The notes under the pieces are model-generated. The model did no database searches and was not told the origin of the DNA. It worked only from the letters and a program-made list of their open reading frames with translations. A DNA stretch of 64,000 nucleotides from Haematococcus lacustris (Eukaryota > Chlorophyta > Chlorophyceae > Chlamydomonadales > Haematococcaceae): positions 4,867,346 to 4,931,345 of the forward strand of contig JASKMD010000030.1 of NCBI GenBank assembly GCA_030144725.1, read 5' to 3'. Both the position numbers and the translations under genes were made by a program. Shown here piece after piece: positions 57,257 to 64,000 of the stretch; within the stretch, counting starts at the first letter, position 1, and each line of letters begins with the position of its first letter.

Positions 57257-58519
57257 GTGGTCGAGAGGGTGAGGGGGAGAAGGTCGGGCCTGAGTCAGCG
57301 CGGTGGTGGCAGCGGCTGAACCCGCTGAGCCTGCTGCCGCCCGCCCTGTCCCTGCACCTGATGCAGCGGGCAGGGGACCTCCTGCGGGCCCACTTCGTGC
57401 CGGTGCTGCTGGTGTACGCCCTGAAGGACCTGGGCTGCTTCCTGCTGCACAGGGCGTCACAGAGGGCCACCAACCTGGGTGCGTTGCGGGTCAGAGACCA
57501 GGGGGTGAGGGGGTAGGGGGCCAGGGGGTGAGGGGGGAGGGGGTCAGAGACCAGGGGGCCAGGGGGGAGGTCAGAGAGGCAGGGGGGGTGTATGGGGTGG
57601 CCATGAGCCTGGGGGCTGGATGTAGACAGGCGATTTGGGAGGGGCTGGGGGAGGGGGTTGGGGGAGGGGGCTGGGGGAAGGGGAGGGGGAGATGTGGGGT
57701 GGGGAGGCCCAGGGGCAATGCGCTCAGTAGGGCTGACAGGGCAGTGGGCCGCAGCTGGTGTGAGGCGTGGGGTCCGGCTGCCTGCCTGTACCCCCCTGCC
57801 CCCCTGAGCCCTGCCGACCCTGCAGCCAGGCCCTCTCAGGCGGCCAGCCCCTGCTGCCTGCAGTCAGCGACCAGCTGCTCGGCACGCACGTGGTGGCGGC
57901 CTCAGGCAACGCCTGGTGGCTGTACCTGGACTCCGCTTTCCTGGAGAGTAACCTAGGTGAGCCTTAGGGCGGAGGGAGGGCGGGGGGAGGGCAGGGGGAG
58001 GGCAGGGGGAGAGCAGGGGGAGGGCGAGGAGCGGGGGCAGCGGGCTGGGTGAAGGATGGATAGGATCCTGCGGCTCCTCATCCTCCTGCCTCCTCCCTTG
58101 GTGCCCACCACCACACTAGCTGCCCTCCCCCTCCCCCTCCCCCTCCCCCGTGCCCCTGACCCTGACCCTGGCCCCTGCCCTCCTCCCTCCCCCCCGACCC
58201 TGACCTTACAGGCTACCAGGCGTGCATTGTGCTCTTCTTCCTGCTGGCGCTGCCGCTCAACATCCTGCTGGCCTCAGCCGCAGCCACAGTGGTGGCGACA
58301 CTGGCGGGGGAGGCTGTTGGCCTGCCACCAGCACCCAGTGGGCCAGGCTCCAGGCCAGGGGGGGCAGCAGGGGCCCCGGGGGGGTCAGGCAGCAGGGACG
58401 CAGCCGAGGCCCCCAAGGCTGTGCTGCCAGGGTTGGGTGCCGGTGACGACCTTGTAGCCCTGGCACAGCAGCAGGCGAGCAGCAAAGGCGGCAGCAGCAG
58501 CAGCGGCAGCAGCAACAAC

Positions 58520-58554
<35 letters not shown>

Positions 58555-60387
58555 AGGTGCAGAGGCCAGCAGCAGCAGCAGCAGCAGGGCCAGAACAGCG
58601 GGGGAGAGCAGCAGTGACCCCTCTAAGCAGCAGGCGGGGGGGGTGGCTGGCAGCATGCAGGGCGGCCAGGACCAGGACAGCCAGTCAGGTCCTGGGGACG
58701 GGGTGGGTCTGCTGCAGCAGCTGGCTCAGGGCCTGGCGGCTGTGAGGGGGGTGCTGCCGGCTGCCCGGGCCAGACTGAGGCGAGTGTGGCAGGCTGACCT
58801 GCTGTTCAACGCCTGGGCGCTGCCATTGCAGGCGAGTGCCGCGGCCAGGGGTGGTGGAAGGGGCGGGGTGGGGGCCACAGGCCGCGAGCAGGGGCCAGGG
58901 GCAGGGCAGGGTGCAGCAGGGCAGGCAAAGGAGCATGCCAAGTGCTGGGAGGCGGTGTATGCCTGCTCACACTGCTCACACTGCTCACACTGCAGGCGCT
59001 GTCCCTGCTGGTGGTGCCTGTGATGTGGACAGTGCCCCGGCTGCTGGCCATCCAGCTGACCCTCCCTGTGGCCATTCTGGAAGGTGGGGCCCGTGCGCCC
59101 TGCAGCTGAGGCCAGGGCCTGAGGGGCTCAAGAGGGGGCTGCACTCACAGCCAGCACCTAGGGGACCCCACGTCCCTCAACCCCCACCCCCCCTTTTACC
59201 CCACCCCACCCCACGCCATCCCTCCCTTGCCCACACCCACCCTCCCTCCCCCCACCCCCACCCCTCCCTCTCCCACACCCCTCCCCGCCTCCCCCTGTGC
59301 TGGGTGCAGGGCTAGGGCCCCGCCAAGCTCTAGCTCGCTCCGAGCAGCTGATGTCCAGGGGCGGGGGGCTGCGCCCGGCTTATGGCTGGCCTTTCGTGGC
59401 CCTGCTCCTGGCGGTGGGCCCCGCAGCTGACGCCAGCTCAGCCCCTGTGTGGCCCCCTCACCAGCCTGCCCCCCTCAGGGCGCCATGCTGTGCACTGCCA
59501 CTGCCACCCTGGGCGCTGCTTTGGCCACTGCCGCCCTCTCTAGTGATGCCTCCGCAGCTGCTGCCGCCTCCGCACCTCGGCTGCCTCAGCTGCTGCTACT
59601 ACTGGCTGCACAGTCCTTGAACGCAGTTGCCAGCCACTGTCACCCCTGATGCTGCTGGCGTGACTGCTGGCTGCAGATGCGAGTCCTGGACGGGCTGCGC
59701 AATGTGGCGCTGACCGCTGTGCCACCCCGCTGGTGGCAGGAGGTGGTGGAGGTGCCCATCTTGCTGACCGCTGCCTTTAGCTTTGCAAAGCTACTGGTGA
59801 TCAGGTGGGGCGAGAGTGAGGGGGTGGAGGGGCAGGAGGAGGTGTGTGTGCATATTTTGCCGGTTGGCCGCCGCCAGCTGTGTTGCAGCAGGGTGCGTGT
59901 TCTGGCTGTACATTGGTGACCGCGCTATAGCACATGCCAGGCCAAGACGGCAGCACCACGGCCATGGGCCCTGCAGCATGCGCCAGCAGCTTCAATGAGG
60001 AGCAGCAGCTTAATTGAGGAGTAGCAGCTTTCATGAGGAGCAGGTTCATGAGGCCCAGCCCTAGATGGCTGTGGTGGGCACCCTATGGTAGCCATGTCAG
60101 TGTCCATTGCCTGGCTTGGGGCCTCAGCCGGGAGTGAAGAAGAGTGAGGGTAGGTGAGGAGTGGGTGATGAGTGTGGGCTGTGTGAGGTGACAGCAGCAT
60201 GTGCCCCCCACCCCGTTTGCTGGCTGACTGTGCTGCCGGATGTGTCCCTGGGTGCGAATGCAGGCTGCAGGACCTGCTGCCCCTAGCTGCATACTTGCTG
60301 GCCCGGCGTCAGGAGGAGGGTGGAGGCGCGGTGGAGGCGCAGCCCCTCACCCTGCCCCTCCCCCCACAGCAAGTGCCCACCATATGA
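56609..60387 (+). CDS. Multi-pass membrane protein, unrecognised (655 residues predicted)
   Basis: Proposed exons: 56609-56715, 56922-57478, 57864-57956, 58212-58831, 58996-59083, 59310-59413, 59479-59625, 59677-59804, 60264-60387. All phases agree. The first exon is tentative. The N-terminal 130 residues are Pro/Ser-rich, with about 28 Ser in a run (57180-57255). Then comes VPVLLVYALKDLGCFLL, then WWLYLDSAFLESNLGYQ and the span ACIVLFFLLALPLNILLASA. A Ser/Gly-rich insert of about 130 residues follows, then LLFNAWALPLQALSLLVVPV and PVAILEGLGPRQALARSEQL. The last hydrophobic segments are ALLLA, LLLLLAAQSL and VVEVPILLTAAFSFAKLLVI. The pattern of a span followed by a P.....EGLGP..AL.RS loop resembles DUF975/GPDPase-membrane-type proteins. 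Intron 4 has a GC donor (CAG followed by GCGAGT). Confidence 0.65.
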
Positions 60388-61208
60388 TGGCCTGCTCTGA
60401 TGGGCTGGCTGACTAGCAGCATTTAACGGCTAGAGGGGGAAGTTGTAATTGGATCCTGGTGAAGTGGGTGGGTGGCGGGGCAGACCGCATGGGGTGGTGG
60501 GGGGGGTAGATTGAAGATGCCTGCATGGTTAGCCACGGGGGGGGAGGCAGGGAGCATGGCATGGCTCCCCGCTGCCTTGTAGGACACAGCAGCAGGCCAG
60601 GGCTGCGCCGCGGGTCATGGGCTCAGCCCAATTTAAGGAGATACTTGCCCTGCCCACCTGCAGCCCACTGCTTCAGCAGGGTAGCCACAAGCCAATAAAC
60701 CGGAACATGGCTTGGTGGAAGCTAGGGGTGGAGGTAGCAGCCATCATGACTGGCAGTAGAGGCTTGGCAAAGCAGCATGTCCTAGCATGAAAAGTCAGAA
60801 TGGGCGTGCAGTGCCCATCTCTCCAACAGGCCTGGGTCCTACGGTCGAGCCACAACATAGTAGTGCGTGGCTGCTAGGATTCAAGCCCCACATGCGCGTA
60901 CAGTGAAGTTGACCTGCAACCACGGCACACGGCACACGGGAAAGTAGGCAAGACGAAACAAGGCTGCAGACAAAAAGCCATGAGTGTTGATGATGCCCGG
61001 TCGAGGCATTTGTTGCGATTTGTTTGTGTTCGTAGTGTGATGTTTCTCACTTACCGTTTGACGAAATGGACAAGTTACATTAGTCGCAGATTGCTTGGTA
61101 TGTGTAGTTGGTGTTGACGCTATTCCGTGCTTACCAAAAATGGCGATTTTTCATTTACAATACATCATCAAGTGAGCACAGGGTTGTGGCCGTAGCAAGG
61201 TGGATGTT
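60388..61208. other. Intergenic, 0.8 kb, no gene recognised
   Basis: Downstream of the membrane-protein gene. No coding motif or RNA gene was found. Confidence 0.4.
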
Positions 61209-61263
61209 CAGGGTGTACAACAATGGTCAAAGTGGGAACAAGCACACTAGCCATTTCATTTGT
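61209..61263. repeat. Displaced U2 3' flank
   Basis: CAACAATGGTCAAAGTGGGA, then CACACTAGCCATTTCATTTG, matches the sequence directly downstream of U2 copies 2 (16545-16601) and 3 (30388-30443). Here it is separated from U2 copy 5 by the 0.77 kb repeat, which therefore looks like an insertion. Confidence 0.85.
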
Positions 61264-62030
61264 TTCAACCACGCCGTTTGGCTCCTTCAGCACCATGGCT
61301 GCCGAACGCTTCTTATCCATGCATGTCACCATGGCTACAGCAGAGCGCAGTTAATCGTCGAAGTGCAACATCTACCGCGCTCAGCTTTGCATTGCATTAG
61401 CGGAGAAATGATTTACCGAGGCCTGCTGGTGATTGCTGGTCTACTGTTTCCCTGCCATCCCTGCTCACCTTCTACTCATCCTACAAGATAGAACACCTAT
61501 CAAACCTATCGAACCAGTGACGTCGACAACAATCAAGAGGACATATCATCTCACGCATCGATGGAATGGATATCACGGACCACATACCGCAATGATATGC
61601 CTTGTTGGTGATACGCTGATGTGGTGAACACCCACATCTCATGCTCACACAATGCTCAAACAATTTTATTGACTAGGGCGCTGCTTAGAGATGCTGAGGC
61701 GCAGACCATGCTCAAACAGTTGGAGATACAATTTGGTGACATCACCAACAAGGCGTATCACTACCGCAGCGAGTCAAGGAAGGTCGATTGTGTGTGCGAC
61801 TCTTGATCGAAGCGAAGTACACTGCCATCTACACCAATTAAAGTAAATGAATCTAGGGGATACATTTGAACTAGTCGCAAGACTAATCAAGCTGACCATT
61901 TAAGAATCGATACACCGTAAAGGAATACGGCATTGTTCCTTTTAGAATGTTCTTTAGACAATGCCATATCCCAACAAACAGCTAAAGGATAACAACTAAA
62001 CGGGCATTACCCATCGATTCCTTTGTTTGG
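61264..62030. repeat. 0.77 kb dispersed repeat, copy 2, inserted in the U2 3' flank
   Basis: Nearly identical to 9829-10598. The sequence TTTGTTT stands at both borders (61258-61264 and 62022-62028), as expected for a short target duplication. No inverted repeat ends or recognisable gene. Confidence 0.85.
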
Positions 62031-62219
62031 TGAGGTGCTCAACCTCGGCAGGAGTGCAATGCCGAGGTCAAGCTGTGCACCCGCAGAGCAAGCCCTGCAT
62101 TGGGTGCACCCTCAGAAAAATAAGTTAGATAGCATTGGTCCAATGGACCAAGAGTTAGCTATCAAACTAACTAGAACAGAAACTACACTTGATCTTAGCC
62201 AAAAGGCCGAGAAAGGTAT
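62031..62219 (-). ncRNA. U2: U2 spliceosomal snRNA, copy 5
   Basis: Full-length and, in its RNA part, essentially the same as copy 1 (both carry GCAATGCCGAGG where others have GCAACGCCGAGG). The upstream block (62220-62295) is somewhat more diverged (GGGGGTGGGGCGGG, GACCGGTGGTGGGT). Confidence 0.95.
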
Positions 62220-62295
62220 GCTTGTTAAGAGGGACCACCGGGGGTGGGGCGGGTGCACAAGGTACGGCGTGACAGCTGACCGGTGGTGGGTTTAT

Positions 62296-62698
62296 GACAA
62301 GCTATGGTGGAGTATGGTGCCAGGACTTCGCCGCTCAACAAGGGATTCATGACAAACCTGATCAAAGGCCCGCAACTCTTACTTGCTTGCCATGAGGTTA
62401 GCAATGCCAGCAATGCCTAGAGGGCAACAATGCCGACAAAGCTCACAATACCGGAGTCACCCACAATAACAGAGCACCTCCGATGGATTCTGACCACCAA
62501 ACCATGCACTGCTGTGTCCCAAAACATGTGTCCTAGTGTAGCTATTTGACATCCGAACTCTATGGCTCACTGCCTGGGCCACTGCCGGCGGCTCACCAGG
62601 GTTGACCCCGCAACATACTCATTTCATTTGCACACTGTCAGCAACAGTGCCGCAGCAAGATCCACCGTGTGCCCCGTTCAGCGGCCACGTGCTACGAC
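62296..62698. other. Intergenic, no gene recognised
   Basis: Between U2 copy 5 and the last gene. No motif was found on either strand. Confidence 0.4.
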
Positions 62699-63101
62699 TC
62701 AGCCGCACAGCCTAGCCGCCACTCCACAGAGGGCAGAGGAGTCCAGCTGGCTGCCCCAGGGGACCCCCAGCCACCCCGCATTGTCAGCCACCCCCCCCCT
62801 GCCCTGCTGAGCTCCGACTGACCCATGTGCCTCCTCCCCTTCTGCCCCCTCTGCCTCCTCCTGCCCATCCCCCTCTCTCTCCCCCGCCCCTGGCCCCGCC
62901 CACCCCTCCTCCCCTATCCCACGCTGCTCGCCTCCTGCCACCCCCCCCGCCCCCGCGCCCGCAGCAGCTGCGAGCGCTGCCAAGGCCAGGGCGCGGTAGC
63001 TGAGGGGGTCCTGGGCCACACAGCGGGTCACGCCGGCCTGCAGCGGCTGGAGGGAGGCGTAGGCAGCCATCCAGCCAGGGTCCCCGCCACCCCCCTGTGG
63101 C

Positions 63102-63133
<32 letters not shown>

Positions 63134-64000
63134 GGCGCCAGCACTGGGCGGGTGGGCAGCCACTGCTGCCTCACCGCTGTCGTCTGGCCTGAGGACTGAG
63201 TCTGTGCCGTGCTGTGGGTGGCTCGGGCTGCTTGGGCTGGGGGCTGCAGGGCTCTGGGTGGGGCTGCTGCTGCCAACTGAGCTGGGAGCGCCCCTGATGG
63301 TGGCGAGGGGCTGGTGAGGGGCGGCGCCCTGGCCTCTGTTGGGTGCGGGGCTGCAGTCCGTTGCTGCATGTGGTGTGGAGTGCTGCTGGCTGGCTGTGGC
63401 GGTGAAGGTGAAGGAGTAGGAGTCGTGAGCGGCCTGCACTTGCAGCTGCTGACCAGCGTCCACCCAGCGCTGGGCCTGACCCAGGTGCTGCACTGCCACC
63501 TGCATAGCGGGCAGACGGGTGGTGAGGGCAGCGGGTGATGAGGGCACTGCAGCCAGCTGTGTGAGGGCAGGGGACCAGGGGTGAGGCGGTGCAGTCAGGC
63601 AGCCCCTTGCCCGCTAAACATTCGCATACCAAGGCACAGCTACTCAGCTGAGGGCAGGCCAGGCACCTCCCTCTCTACTGAGCACCAGGCATCCCCCACC
63701 CCGGCAGTCGGCATGGCCGTTATGACCGGCTGCCAGTGATCCTGGTGCTGTACCATCATCACCATCACTGCCATCACCGTCCCCAATATGCTCCTCACCC
63801 ACTCATCCCCCCTCCCCCCCTCCCCCCCTCCTCCTCCCCCCCCTGCACCACCCCCCACCTGCCAGGTCCTGCTGGCCTCAGGCCGCTGGAGGGGCCCAGT
63901 GTGCAGCACCAGGGGGGCGGCCGGCCCTGGCGCCCCCCCTGCCCCCCTGCCCCCGCCTGCAGGCTGCGCGCTGCTGGTGGGGGGGACCTTGCCCGGCCCA
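62699..64000 (-). CDS. Unfinished gene at the right edge, possibly PRMT7-like C-terminal region
   Basis: Two minus-strand exons join in phase 0: an exon from beyond 64000 to 63859, ending VLHTGPLQRPEASRTWQ, and an exon from 63499 that continues VAVQHLGQAQRWVDAGQQL and then QVQAAHDSYSFTFTA. The second stays open to the stop at 62699, though an earlier donor is possible because the end is Gly/Glu-rich low complexity. The pattern TWQ..VQ.L....V..GQ.L.V.A.HD.YS..F resembles the closing strands of type III protein arginine methyltransferases. That is a weak match from memory. The start lies outside the window. Confidence 0.4.

Noticed and set aside
57158..57460. Cys-rich minus-strand frame
   Set aside because: It is the reverse reading of a poly-Ser (AGC) run within the membrane-protein gene.

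Overview
This window is nuclear DNA from a GC-rich, intron-rich eukaryote, almost certainly a chlorophyte green alga of the volvocine/Chlamydomonadales type. The evidence is many short GT-AG introns, CAG/poly-Gln and poly-Ala runs, a thylakoid-lumen protein with a two-stage transit peptide, plant-like versions of DDX41, dihydroorotate dehydrogenase and SNM1, and five U2 snRNA genes. Haematococcus-like genomes fit, but I did not identify the species. Exon models were built by hand from splice sites, reading phase and recalled family motifs; where phases are reported as agreeing, the exon lengths sum to a whole open frame.

Left part (1-17 kb). A minus-strand SNM1-type DNA-repair nuclease gene (UBZ4 finger, SAM domain, metallo-beta-lactamase core) starts near 9657 and runs off the left edge. 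Its introns hold several decayed Fanzor/TnpB-like elements in both orientations and a 0.7 kb element with 25-bp terminal inverted repeats. At 10-12 kb lie a 0.77 kb dispersed repeat and the first U2 gene. At 12.6-15.3 kb is a minus-strand gene for a secreted, internally repeated Ala/Pro/Thr-rich protein. At 15.5-17.0 kb is a patchwork of a frameshifted copy of SNM1 exon 4, a U2 gene and a piece of DDX41 exon 5.

Middle part (18-41 kb). YIP1 (Golgi/ER membrane protein) and class-2 dihydroorotate dehydrogenase lie head-to-tail on the plus strand. They converge on DDX41, a spliceosome-associated DEAD-box helicase of 17 exons on the minus strand. DDX41 contains a 28-bp minisatellite of about 1.1 kb in one intron. 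Its 4.2 kb intron 5 holds two U2 genes and an antisense Ty1/Copia relic. Then come two more Fanzor-like fragments, one bounded by 22-bp inverted repeats, and NDUFAF2, a complex I assembly factor.

Right part (41-64 kb). A plus-strand gene with an exceptionally long exon encodes a predicted 2656-residue, low-complexity Gln/Pro/Ala-rich protein. It is followed by TL17 (thylakoid lumenal pentapeptide-repeat protein), SEM1/DSS1 (proteasome lid subunit), a divergently transcribed multi-pass membrane protein, the second copy of the 0.77 kb repeat with the fifth U2 gene, and an unfinished minus-strand gene at the right edge.

The genes are mostly housekeeping and do not form one pathway. The recurring themes are U2 snRNA duplication, movement of gene fragments, and repeated insertion of Fanzor-like elements into introns.
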